Shown in pieces: positions 15,443 through 23,314 of a stretch of 64,000 nt of DNA. How positions within the stretch are numbered: the first letter of the stretch is position 1; every line of letters starts with the position of its first letter. The notes beneath the pieces are model-generated. The model did not search any database and had not been told where the DNA came from. It saw nothing but the letters and a program-made list of their open reading frames with translations. Made by a program: the position numbers and the translations under genes. Origin of the DNA: Desulfosporosinus sp. GTDB lineage: Bacteria > Bacillota > Desulfitobacteriia > Desulfitobacteriales > Desulfitobacteriaceae. Location: NCBI GenBank assembly GCA_031292055.1, contig JARLHV010000014.1, positions 1 to 64,000 on the forward strand, read 5' to 3'.

Positions 15443-15472
15443 GATTATTCGGCATAATGCTTAGGCACATTC
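15443..15472 (-). promoter_or_regulatory. possible forespore (sigma-G type) promoter of gerA
   Basis: On the minus strand, GAATG (15472-15468) is followed after 18 bases by AATAATC (15449-15443). Compared with the sigma-G pattern (GHATR, 17-18, CATNHTA) the -35 fits and the -10 matches five of seven positions. Position and gene function agree, but the match is weak. Confidence 0.3.
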
Positions 15473-15611
15473 AAGAAAATAACTAGTCAGTCTGCCAGTC
15501 TATTTTGTGTCATACTGCGTCGGCATGTGCCCCTAATAGCTCCGCTATGAGGGGCACATGCCTCCTTGTCTGACGCAAAATATCCAAGGCATCATGACTT
15601 GTTATTTTCTT
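15473..15611. repeat. 139-bp imperfect palindrome between gerA and the Asp23 gene
   Basis: Outer arms 15473-15489 and 15595-15611 match at 16 of 17 positions (AAGAAAATAAC...). The inner arms GCATGTGCCCCTAATAGC (15523-15540) and 15544-15561 match except for one base around a TCC loop. The intermediate part also pairs, less well (TATTTTGTGTCA with TGACGCAAAATA). The size and end-to-end symmetry resemble a small palindromic element (MITE or REP-like). Confidence 0.55.
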
Positions 15612-15636
15612 TCATATGCCTTAATTAAAATTAATG

Positions 15637-15659
15637 GCCCCCTTGTCAGACGAGGGGGC
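15637..15659. terminator. GC-rich hairpin
   Basis: GCCCCCTTG (15637-15645) pairs with CGAGGGGGC (15651-15659) around TCAGA. There is no clear T-tract on either strand, so terminator function is uncertain. Confidence 0.35.
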
Positions 15660-15806
15660 TTAGCGTATTATAACTAAGCAAAACTCTAAAAAAACAGCAA
15701 TCCTCTACAGTGTGTTGGAGAGGAGAGAGTTTTCTTTGAACATTTTCCATTTTCTTGATAGAATAGGGTCAGTGTGTGTGATACCGAAAGGAGAGGCTTC
15801 TTTAAT

Positions 15807-16163
15807 ATGGGAAAAGAAATTATAAATAACTTAGGAAAAATCGATATTTCTGAAGAAGTTATAGCTACGATTGCAGGTGCTACGGCAGTTGAGTGTTACG
15901 GCTTAGTGGGTATGGCTTCGCGCAAAATTACCGATGGATTTGTGGATTTGTTAGGGCGGGAAAATCTGGGACGCGGTGTGGTGGTTTCTATTAAAGACAA
16001 TGAAGTTGTCATTGATCTCCATATCGTTGTTGGATATGGGGTTAAGATTTCTGAAGTTGCCGCTAATGTTATGGAGCGCGTCCGTTATACCACAGAGAAA
16101 CTTACGGGATTAAACGTGTCCCAAGTAAATGTGAATGTTCAAGGAGTTCGCGTTTTAGAGTAG
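15807..16163 (+). CDS. Asp23/Gls24 family protein (YloU-like)
   Basis: A 118-residue protein of the Asp23/Gls24 (DUF322) family, marked by the segment ISEEVIATIAGATAVECYGLVGM near the N-terminus and a conserved C-terminal LNVSQVNVNVQGV. The family includes envelope-stress and membrane-surface proteins; YloU in Bacillus is encoded next to the kinase gene yloV, as here (the FakA-type gene begins 25 bases downstream). The ATG at 15807 follows AAAGGAGAGG; the alternative start at 15774 lacks a site. Confidence 0.85.
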   Translation: MGKEIINNLGKIDISEEVIATIAGATAVECYGLVGMASRKITDGFVDLLGRENLGRGVVVSIKDNEVVIDLHIVVGYGVKISEVAANVMERVRYTTEKLTGLNVSQVNVNVQGVRVLE

Positions 16164-16188
16164 TGCAATAGAGTAGGGGGATACGGGC

Positions 16189-17889
16189 TTGAAACCAGGA
16201 ACGGACATAAAAAGTGTTCTTCACGGACAACTTTGGAAACAAATGATGGTGGCTGGTGTGCAGGCTCTGGAATTAAAAAAGCATGAGATTGACGCTCTGA
16301 ACGTTTTTCCTGTACCAGACGGTGATACGGGAACAAACATGTTTTTAACCATTCAAGCCGCAGCCAGGGATTCCGAGAAAGTATCGAGCTGCTCTATTAA
16401 TGGAGTGGCGACTGCGGCTTCGATCGGCTCTTTAATGGGAGCTCGTGGAAATTCAGGGGTTATCCTTTCTCAGATCTTACGGGGAATTGCCAAAGGGTTT
16501 GAAGGGCTGCAAACAGCTACTCCCCTTCAAGTGGCGCAGGCTTTGCAAATAGGGGTTGAGACGGCATACAAAGCAGTTATGAAACCTATTGAGGGCACGA
16601 TTTTAACGGTTGCGCGAGAAACTGCGCTGGGCGCGTTAATTATGGCTAAGAGGGGAGGGTCCCTTCTTGAAACCTTTCAGGAAGCACAACGTAAGGGCTT
16701 AGAGTCTTTGGCGAAAACTCCGGATTTGTTGCCGGTGTTGAAACAAGCAGGTGTGGTGGATGCCGGAGGACAGGGGTTTCTCGTTATTTTAGGTGGATGG
16801 ATCTCTGTTTTAAGTAAAGAGGTGGTTAATCTTAATGCGTTAACCGAAGTGGGAAAAAAACCAGCACTGCTTGGGCAAGTACACCAAGAAATAAAACGGG
16901 AATTCAAGCAGATTGAAACCCTTGATTATCCCTATTGCACCGAGTTTCTGGTTAAGGGAAATGATTTGCGTGTTGAACAAATACGACAAGATTTAAATGA
17001 CCGTGGCGAGAGTTTATTGGTTGTCGGAACACCTGAAGTGGTAAAAATTCATGTCCACGTTAAGAATCCTGGTAAAATTTTAGACTACGCTATTCAGTGG
17101 GGTTCGCTCCACGAAGTTCAAATTCATAATATGCTCGAACAAAATGAGAATATGGCTCACGCCATGAAAACTCAGATAATTGATCCAGTTGAAGAGCCAA
17201 CAGACGTCAAAAATGAAGGTCAAATCCTGAAAAAGTATGGTGTCGTTGCCGTGGCGATGGGGCAAGGAATAATAGATGTTTTCAAGAGCTTAGGCGCTGA
17301 TGAAGTTGTGCATGGTGGGCAAACTATGAATCCCAGTACAGAGGATCTTGTTGCAGCTGTTTCTAAAGTTCCTGCACGTTGTGTTTTTATTTTGCCGAAT
17401 AATGGGAATATTATCATGGTAGCCCGTCAAGTTAAAGATATTGTACAGGATCGTGAAGTCTATGTAATCTGCAGTCAATCGATTCCCCAAGGGATTTCCG
17501 CTCTGCTGAATTTTAATCCGGAAAGAGGAGCGGAGGCCAACGTTCAAACCATGGAACAAGCACTAGGTAATGTTCGTTCTGGAGAAGTGACTTATGCGGT
17601 CCGTGATTCCCAGTATGGTACTTTGCATATTGCCAAGGGAGATATTTTAGGACTGGTGGAAGGGGAGATCCTTACTAAGGGTCAGACATTACTTGAAGTA
17701 GCCCAGGCAACGTTGGGAAAAATGGCTTGGCAAACTCGTGATTTGCTTACCATATTCTATGGAGAAGAAACAAAAAAAGAAGAGGTTGAACTTCTCGAAA
17801 ATTGGCTTAGCGAAGTCAATTCGAGCGTCGAAATAGAGGTTCATCCGGGTAGGCAACCGCTCTATTATTATATTTTTGGTGTAGAATAG
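16189..17889 (+). CDS. fakA: DAK2-domain fatty-acid kinase catalytic subunit (YloV/FakA family)
   Basis: A 566-residue protein. The N-terminal DhaL/DAK2 ATP-binding domain (about 10-205) carries the Mg-ATP motif NVFPVPDGDTGTNM (Asp residues about 44 and 46). The C-terminal half (about 320-566) is the FakA-specific region, with FILPNNGNIIM. In the known system, FakA phosphorylates fatty acids held by a FakB (DegV-family) partner, giving acyl phosphate for PlsX/PlsY. plsX lies in this window at 32911, but no fakB is visible. The start is TTG at 16189, after TAGGGGG. The gene is preceded by the Asp23 gene, as in Bacillus. Confidence 0.8.
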   Translation: MKPGTDIKSVLHGQLWKQMMVAGVQALELKKHEIDALNVFPVPDGDTGTNMFLTIQAAARDSEKVSSCSINGVATAASIGSLMGARGNSGVILSQILRGIAKGFEGLQTATPLQVAQALQIGVETAYKAVMKPIEGTILTVARETALGALIMAKRGGSLLETFQEAQRKGLESLAKTPDLLPVLKQAGVVDAGGQGFLVILGGWISVLSKEVVNLNALTEVGKKPALLGQVHQEIKREFKQIETLDYPYCTEFLVKGNDLRVEQIRQDLNDRGESLLVVGTPEVVKIHVHVKNPGKILDYAIQWGSLHEVQIHNMLEQNENMAHAMKTQIIDPVEEPTDVKNEGQILKKYGVVAVAMGQGIIDVFKSLGADEVVHGGQTMNPSTEDLVAAVSKVPARCVFILPNNGNIIMVARQVKDIVQDREVYVICSQSIPQGISALLNFNPERGAEANVQTMEQALGNVRSGEVTYAVRDSQYGTLHIAKGDILGLVEGEILTKGQTLLEVAQATLGKMAWQTRDLLTIFYGEETKKEEVELLENWLSEVNSSVEIEVHPGRQPLYYYIFGVE

Positions 17890-17894
17890 GTTAT

Positions 17895-17922
17895 CCTCCG
17901 GAAGTTGTCCGGGGGTTTTTTT
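17895..17922 (+). terminator. intrinsic terminator after the fakA-like gene
   Basis: CCTCCGGA (17895-17902) pairs with TCCGGGGG (17908-17915, one G.T pair), followed by seven T. It ends 16 bases before sdaAB. Confidence 0.8.
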
Positions 17923-17938
17923 ATAGAGGAGGTGGAGC

Positions 17939-18610
17939 ATGGGCAAGAGTAATATCTTTGATCTGCTTGGGCCGATCATGGTTGGTCCGTCTAGTTCCCA
18001 CACGGCTGGCGCAGTTCGTTTGGGCGTAATGGCCAGAAAGATCTTAGGTGAAGAACCTGTTGGAGGAACAATTACTCTACATGGCTCGTTTGCAACGACA
18101 GGAAAGGGACATGGAACTAACTTGGCGTTAGTCGCGGGACTTTTAGGCATGGCTCCGGATGATGAACGAATTTCAGAAGCTGCCACGATCGCTAAGGAAC
18201 GTGGTCTGAACGTCATTTTCACAACTGCGGACCTCGGAGATGTCCATCCGAACAGCGTCAAATTTGATTTGTTGGGCAGAAATGGATGCCACGTTCAGGT
18301 TCTGGGGTCGTCCATCGGGGGAGGTTCAATCGTCATTCGAGAGATCAATGATTTTCAGGTGGAGATCAGGGGAGGATATCCCACCTTAGTTATCCTACAA
18401 CAGGATCTCTCAGGAGTTGTGGCGCAAGTGACGCTCCTCCTGGCGACTGCCCAGATCAATATTGCGCGTATGTTGGTATCCCGTGAAAAGAAAGGAGCGC
18501 AAGCCTTAATGGTTTTGGAGACGGACCAGAAAATCGATGAGGCTCTCCTTGACTTACTGCGGAAACTACCAAGAATCTATCAGGCGATGGCTATTGAACC
18601 GTTGGAATAG
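17939..18610 (+). CDS. sdaAB: L-serine dehydratase, beta subunit
   Basis: A 223-residue subunit of the iron-sulfur L-serine dehydratase (serine to pyruvate plus ammonia). The N-terminal signature GPIMVGPSSSHTAGAVRLG (about 11-29) belongs to the beta domain; the C-terminal portion (about 145-223) is an ACT domain (TLVILQQDLSGVVAQVTLL), likely a ligand-sensing site. GGAGGTGG lies directly upstream of the ATG. It is followed after 12 bases by sdaAA, so the two subunits are made together. The two-gene arrangement is typical of Firmicutes. Confidence 0.93.
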   Translation: MGKSNIFDLLGPIMVGPSSSHTAGAVRLGVMARKILGEEPVGGTITLHGSFATTGKGHGTNLALVAGLLGMAPDDERISEAATIAKERGLNVIFTTADLGDVHPNSVKFDLLGRNGCHVQVLGSSIGGGSIVIREINDFQVEIRGGYPTLVILQQDLSGVVAQVTLLLATAQINIARMLVSREKKGAQALMVLETDQKIDEALLDLLRKLPRIYQAMAIEPLE

Positions 18611-18622
18611 GAGGAACTGAGC

Positions 18623-19486
18623 ATGCGTGCCTACAAAGACTGGGTTATTGAGGCTGAAACCAAAGGGCTTAAAATCAGTGAAGTCGTACTTCAAAACCAG
18701 ATTGATGAATTAGAGCAATCAGAGCAAGCGCTTTTTCAACGTATGAGTAAAAATTTAAAAGTGATGCGAGAATCCGTTGCAGCAGGGCTTAGCGGCGAAC
18801 GTCGTTCAATATCTGGTTTGATAGGGGGAGACGCAGCAAAAGTTGAGGCAAGGCGTAAACAGGGAAAAAGCTTGGTCGGCGAGCTTATGAGCGGCGCGAT
18901 TGCCAGAGCCCTGGCGGTGGCAGAAGTCAATGCTTGTATGGGGAAAATCGTTGCGGCACCGACCGCCGGTTCCTGCGGGGTACTGCCTGCAGTCCTTTTG
19001 ACGGTTGAAGCGGTCCGTGAAGTTTCGGAGCAGGAACTTTTACTTGCCCTTTTTACCGCTGCAGGACTGGGGATGATTATTGCAGAACGAGCAAACGTTT
19101 CTGGCGCCGAAGGCGGATGTCAGGCTGAAATAGGCTCTGCAGCGGCTATGGCTGCCGCAGCGGTAGTGGAATTAGCCGGAGGCTCGCCGAGGCAGACGGC
19201 GGACGCCGCAGCAATCGCTCTGAAATCAATGCTTGGTTTGGTCTGTGACCCCGTGGCAGGGCTTGTGGAAGTTCCTTGTGTCAAACGAAATGCCACAGGA
19301 GCATCGATTGCCTTGGCAGCAGCTGAAATGGCACTTTCGGGCGTAGAGAGCGCGATTCCGATTGATGAGGTTATTGATGCTATGGACAAGATTGGTAAAC
19401 AAATGCCCTGTGCGTTAAAGGAAACGGCGCAAGGTGGCCTGGCAGTGACGCCAACAGGACGACGAATTCAGGCTGATTTTCTATGA
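18623..19486 (+). CDS. sdaAA: L-serine dehydratase, iron-sulfur alpha subunit
   Basis: A 287-residue catalytic subunit carrying the oxygen-sensitive [4Fe-4S] cluster. Conserved segments include AAPTAGSCGVLPAV (about 112-125), GAEGGCQAEIGSA (about 159-171) and CDPVAGLVEVPCVKRN (about 211-226), with the cysteines expected to hold the cluster. GAGGAACTGAGC precedes the ATG. The stop overlaps the recG start by four bases (ATGA), so recG is probably translated with it. Confidence 0.93.
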   Translation: MRAYKDWVIEAETKGLKISEVVLQNQIDELEQSEQALFQRMSKNLKVMRESVAAGLSGERRSISGLIGGDAAKVEARRKQGKSLVGELMSGAIARALAVAEVNACMGKIVAAPTAGSCGVLPAVLLTVEAVREVSEQELLLALFTAAGLGMIIAERANVSGAEGGCQAEIGSAAAMAAAAVVELAGGSPRQTADAAAIALKSMLGLVCDPVAGLVEVPCVKRNATGASIALAAAEMALSGVESAIPIDEVIDAMDKIGKQMPCALKETAQGGLAVTPTGRRIQADFL

Positions 19487-21879
19487 AGCCAACTCAGGTG
19501 CAACTCGTTTTGAATAATTTCCAGCGAGCTCTCTTGGCAGAAGAAAAACAGGGTTTTACAAATACTGGGGTATTGGGAGGGTTTAACGTCTTTTTACGAG
19601 GAATCCTCCCCCGACTTGAACAGCTACTTCCCGATAACGACATGGACTTATTGAGGCAATTGGCTCAAAATTATCCAACTCTGAGCTCGCTGCGACGCAG
19701 AGAAGCCTTTTCGGAACTTCGTCGGTTTATGCAAGAAGTGACGGCTGAAGTCCAAGACCTCTTACCGCAAACTCTACCAATAGTACATTCAGCGCTCGAA
19801 ATAAAAAGTCAGCAAATACCTAACGCAAGAGCCTTGACAGGATCAAACAGTGCTGCTTGGCGAGCGAGGCCCTTGCAGTACTTAAAAGGGGTTGGTCCGG
19901 AAAGAGCCAAGCAGCTTGAAAAGCTAGGGATCAAAAACGTTTTAGATTTGCTGCAATATTTTCCTCGCAGGTATGAAGATCGCCGCAAACGGATGATTGC
20001 TGAGTTAAAAGACGGAGAAATGGCGACGATTGCCGGAGAAGTGGTAGCAGGGCAGGTAACAAATGGCAAGCTGAAAGTGGTTAAATTGAGTATTGAGCAG
20101 CAAGGACGTTTGTTTCAAGCCACATGGTTTAACCAAATTCATATTCTTAAACACTATCCGGTAGGAACAAAAGTTGTTGTAACAGGAAAAGTTCGCTGGC
20201 AGCAGCAGGTGCCGGAGGTTCTGGCCACAGATATTGAAATGGTGAGTGCAAGTTCAGCCGATCTCCCTGATCTTGGTGAGCAAACTATCTCGCCTGTTTA
20301 TTCAGAAACGGCACGTTTAACCTCAAAAGTAATACGCAGCTTAATCCAAGCTGTTTTGGATCAGGTTGAGGTGTGCTTTCCAGAGATTATTCCTCAAGAA
20401 GAGGTGCTGGAATGGATGGGACGAACTCAAGCCCATCGAGAAATTCACTTTCCGACCGATTATACCAGTTTATCCCAAGCGAGAGATCGTTTGGTTTGGG
20501 AAGAGGTTCTTTTTTTACAATTAGCGGTCTCTGGATTGCGTCAGGGTATGGTGCGGCACAGAAGCCCAGTACTATTGGGAGGGGAGGAACAGATCCGGAG
20601 TTTTTATAAAGCTTTGCCTTTTCAACTGACCACAGCTCAACAACGAGTGATTCGAGAGATATTTCAAGATCTCGCTCGACCACAAGGAATGGCCCGTTTG
20701 GTCCAAGGGGATGTCGGATCCGGCAAAACGGCGGTTGCCATGGCGGCGCTGCTGCGTGCAGTGGGATCAGGGTACCAAGGGGCAATGATGGCTCCTACGG
20801 AAATACTAGCGTTACAGCATTTTCAGTCGCTAGAAAAAGTGTTTACCCCCTTGGGAATTACGGTTGTATGTTTACTGGGCAGTCAGGGCAAAAGTGCGCG
20901 GGAAGAACGATTGGCAAAGATCGCGGACGGCCGGGTACAAGTTATAGTAGGAACACATGCCCTTATTCAAGATACGGTGGTGTTTAAGGCTTTGGGCCTG
21001 GCTGTTACCGATGAACAACATCGCTTTGGGGTGCGACAGCGTTCGCTGCTGCAGAGCAAAGGTGAAAATCCTCATGTCTTGGTTCTCACCGCGACGCCGA
21101 TTCCACGGACGTTGGCCTTGACACTTTACGGTGATTTGCAACTTTCTGTGCTGGATGAGATGCCTGCAGGGCGAAAGTCCATTATTACCCGCAAGTTGAC
21201 GGAACGTGCCCGTCCAAAGATGGAACGTTTCTTTGAAGAGCAGATCAAGCTTGGCAGGCAAATTTATGTTGTTTGTCCGTTGGTAGAAGAATCAGAAACG
21301 CTTGATCTTATTTCTGCAACTCAGCGTGCTACAGAGTTACAGGTTAGGTTTCCGAAGTGTCGTATCGCTCTCCTGCACGGAAGAATGAAGGGGGCAGAAA
21401 AAGAAGTAATCATGACCGCGTTTCATGCCGGAGAGATTGACATGCTGGTTGCCACAACCGTGGTTGAAGTTGGGGTGAATGTTCCGAATGCCTCAGTTAT
21501 GGTCATTGAATCGGCAGAGCGGTTTGGACTAGCACAATTGCATCAGCTAAGAGGACGGGTTGGCCGAGGAAGTGAACAGTCGTATTGCTTTTTATTGTCA
21601 GGGAACATTGACAGTCGTCGTTTAGACATTCTTTGTCAGACAGAAGATGGGTTTAAAATTGCCGAAGAAGACATGCGCCTGCGCGGAACGGGGGAACTAT
21701 TAGGGACACGGCAACATGGTTTGGCCCAATTGCACCTTACAGATTTCTCTCGGGATGGGCAGCTTATTGAGAAGGCTTATCAGATGACCCAGAAAGCGTT
21801 ACAAAATCCGGAAAAGTATAAGTTGCTTTTTGAAGAAGTGCAGCGGTTGTTTCCGGCGGAGAAGATAGGGGTGCATTAA
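19483..21879 (+). CDS. recG: ATP-dependent DNA helicase RecG
   Basis: A 798-residue helicase that remodels stalled replication forks and Holliday junctions. An N-terminal extension of about 110 residues precedes the wedge/OB domain (about 125-290, LKGVGPERAKQLEKLGI start). Helicase motifs follow: GDVGSGKT (about 409-416), DEQHRFG (about 510-516, the DEXH box), TATPIPRT (about 536), GRMKG, and the QLRGRVGRG motif VI region. Most bacterial RecG proteins are near 680-700 residues; the extra length is the N-terminal helical part, seen in several clostridial homologs. It overlaps sdaAA by four bases. Confidence 0.93.
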   Translation: MKPTQVQLVLNNFQRALLAEEKQGFTNTGVLGGFNVFLRGILPRLEQLLPDNDMDLLRQLAQNYPTLSSLRRREAFSELRRFMQEVTAEVQDLLPQTLPIVHSALEIKSQQIPNARALTGSNSAAWRARPLQYLKGVGPERAKQLEKLGIKNVLDLLQYFPRRYEDRRKRMIAELKDGEMATIAGEVVAGQVTNGKLKVVKLSIEQQGRLFQATWFNQIHILKHYPVGTKVVVTGKVRWQQQVPEVLATDIEMVSASSADLPDLGEQTISPVYSETARLTSKVIRSLIQAVLDQVEVCFPEIIPQEEVLEWMGRTQAHREIHFPTDYTSLSQARDRLVWEEVLFLQLAVSGLRQGMVRHRSPVLLGGEEQIRSFYKALPFQLTTAQQRVIREIFQDLARPQGMARLVQGDVGSGKTAVAMAALLRAVGSGYQGAMMAPTEILALQHFQSLEKVFTPLGITVVCLLGSQGKSAREERLAKIADGRVQVIVGTHALIQDTVVFKALGLAVTDEQHRFGVRQRSLLQSKGENPHVLVLTATPIPRTLALTLYGDLQLSVLDEMPAGRKSIITRKLTERARPKMERFFEEQIKLGRQIYVVCPLVEESETLDLISATQRATELQVRFPKCRIALLHGRMKGAEKEVIMTAFHAGEIDMLVATTVVEVGVNVPNASVMVIESAERFGLAQLHQLRGRVGRGSEQSYCFLLSGNIDSRRLDILCQTEDGFKIAEEDMRLRGTGELLGTRQHGLAQLHLTDFSRDGQLIEKAYQMTQKALQNPEKYKLLFEEVQRLFPAEKIGVH

Positions 21880-21976
21880 CGTCACTGACGTTAAATTGAT
21901 AGCAATATATTTCTAGAATTCACATAGATAATACTGGATTTTTCACTCCGTTATAGAAAGAAACAGTGCAGAAAGT

Positions 21977-22037
21977 TTAAAGCTACATAAAATAAGAATC
22001 TGAACTATTTTCAGATTCTTATTTTATGTAGCTTTAA
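21977..22037. terminator. 28-bp perfect hairpin after recG
   Basis: Arms 21977-22004 (TTAAAGCTACATAAAATAAG...) and 22010-22037 are exact reverse complements around the loop CTATT. The stem is AT-rich with no separate T-tract, although the second arm contains TTATTTTAT. It is much longer than a normal terminator stem and lies between recG and the PAS-HisKA gene. Confidence 0.65.
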
Positions 22038-22099
22038 GTAATTATTTATAATAATTATTCGAAAAAATGAGTTTATGATCGGAATAAGAAAGAATTATC

Positions 22100-22921
22100 T
22101 TGTCTAACATTAAAGGAAAAAGAAAGTTACTGGAGAATAACTATTTGTTCTATAAAATTGATATGGAGAAGGAGATGGTTCTATTGGCTGTAGAAGGCCA
22201 AAAACATAATCTCTCGGTCAATTCTAGCTTTGATGGCGGGAAAGAAAAAGTCGAAATTTTTGGAAATTTTGAAAATTCGATTGTTCCGATATTAAATGCT
22301 CGTAAAGGGGTGCAGAGGCGGAGACGACTTGCGAATTATCGAATGTTATTCGAATATTCGAGGGAAAGTTTACTAATTATAGATTTAAAAGGAAATATTT
22401 TAGAAGCCAATAGAGCAGCCATAAGGGCTTATGGATATACACGTGAAGAGCTATGCACTATGAAAATTCACAATCTCAGAGCTGAGCAAACTCTGGATTT
22501 AATCAACCTACAAGTGCGCGATGCTTACGCCCGTGGAATAACTTTTGAAACTTGCCATGTTAGAAAAAATGGGGAACAGTTTCCTGTTGAAGTAAGTTCA
22601 CATCAAGTAGTGGGTGGATATGAAAAAATATTATTAAGTGCGATACGAGATATTTCAGAACGTAAACGCTTGGAGAAGGAGTTAGTGCTGTCAGAAAATA
22701 TAAATACGATAGAGAAAGTGGCAGCCTGCCTCGCCCATGAAATTAGGAACCCACTGACTAGTGTCTATGGATTTCTTCAACTTGCCGCTAGTCAGAAGAT
22801 TGATCAGATAACGTTCGTTGAAAGTTGCAATTCGATGCTACAGGAACTTGACCGGGTTAATTCTGTAATGACTGACTTAATAGTAATTGCTACTGAAAAG
22901 AAAATTGATTATCCTTTCTAA
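22100..22921 (+). CDS. PAS-HisKA protein lacking an ATPase domain
   Basis: A 273-residue signalling protein. After about 70 residues without a motif comes a PAS domain (about 75-190: MLFEYSRESLLIIDLKGNILEANRA, ending ISERKR), then a HisKA dimerisation domain with the H-box CLAHEIRNPLTSVYGF (His about 213). The protein ends about 60 residues after the H-box, where a HATPase_c domain should begin, and a terminator follows 65 bases on, so the short form looks intended. It could accept phosphate from another kinase or act as a dimerising regulator; sporulation phosphorelay input is one guess. The start is TTG at 22100, without a strong ribosome site; the first in-frame ATG is at 22160. Confidence 0.7.
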   Translation: MSNIKGKRKLLENNYLFYKIDMEKEMVLLAVEGQKHNLSVNSSFDGGKEKVEIFGNFENSIVPILNARKGVQRRRRLANYRMLFEYSRESLLIIDLKGNILEANRAAIRAYGYTREELCTMKIHNLRAEQTLDLINLQVRDAYARGITFETCHVRKNGEQFPVEVSSHQVVGGYEKILLSAIRDISERKRLEKELVLSENINTIEKVAACLAHEIRNPLTSVYGFLQLAASQKIDQITFVESCNSMLQELDRVNSVMTDLIVIATEKKIDYPF

Positions 22922-22985
22922 GGAGTTTATCCTTTAGTAAGAATAATAGAGAAAAATAAGCAGACATAAAAATAAGCAGACATAA

Positions 22986-23025
22986 AAAAACAAGAGTCTG
23001 GACATAGTTCTGGAATCTTGTTTTT
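22986..23025 (+). terminator. intrinsic terminator
   Basis: AAAAACAAGA (22986-22995) pairs with TCTTGTTTTT (23016-23025), with the T-tract in the second arm. It follows the PAS-HisKA gene. Confidence 0.65.
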
Positions 23026-23083
23026 ATTAATTAAATAATTAGTCGAGATAATGGATTATTAATCGAAATAAGAAAGAAATATC

Positions 23084-23185
23084 TTGTCTAACATGGAAGG
23101 AAAAAGGAAATCTATGAAGAATAAATATTTAACTATAAAGAATTTATATTAAGAACGGTTAGCAAACTATAGTTACCTTGTATAA
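23084..23185 (+). pseudogene. remnant of a paralog of the PAS-HisKA gene
   Basis: The DNA from about 23064 to 23145 resembles 22080-22160 (shared AATAAGAAAGAA, ATCTTGTCTAACAT and GGAAAAAG blocks). Read from TTG 23084 it gives LSNMEGKRKSMKNKYL, against LSNIKGKRKLLENNYL at the start of the 22100 gene, then stops at 23150. Just beyond, in another frame, ERLANYSYL (23153-23179) matches RRLANYRML of the same protein, then stops at 23183. A stretch of about 60 codons between the two matches is missing. This is what is left of a duplicated gene. Confidence 0.55.
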
Positions 23186-23314
23186 CACAACAAACTGCGC
23201 AAAAACAAGCTGAGGTCAACAAATTCACAGGTCGGTCTGTCGATCTGAGACTGATAAGACGTCTGGACTATTCCTGCATTTTTTAAAAGAAATGAAAGGT
23301 AAGGTGTAAACAGT

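Noticed and set aside
14791..15464. Long frames on both strands inside gerA
   Set aside because: They are shadows of the gerA frame, without ribosome sites or recognisable products.
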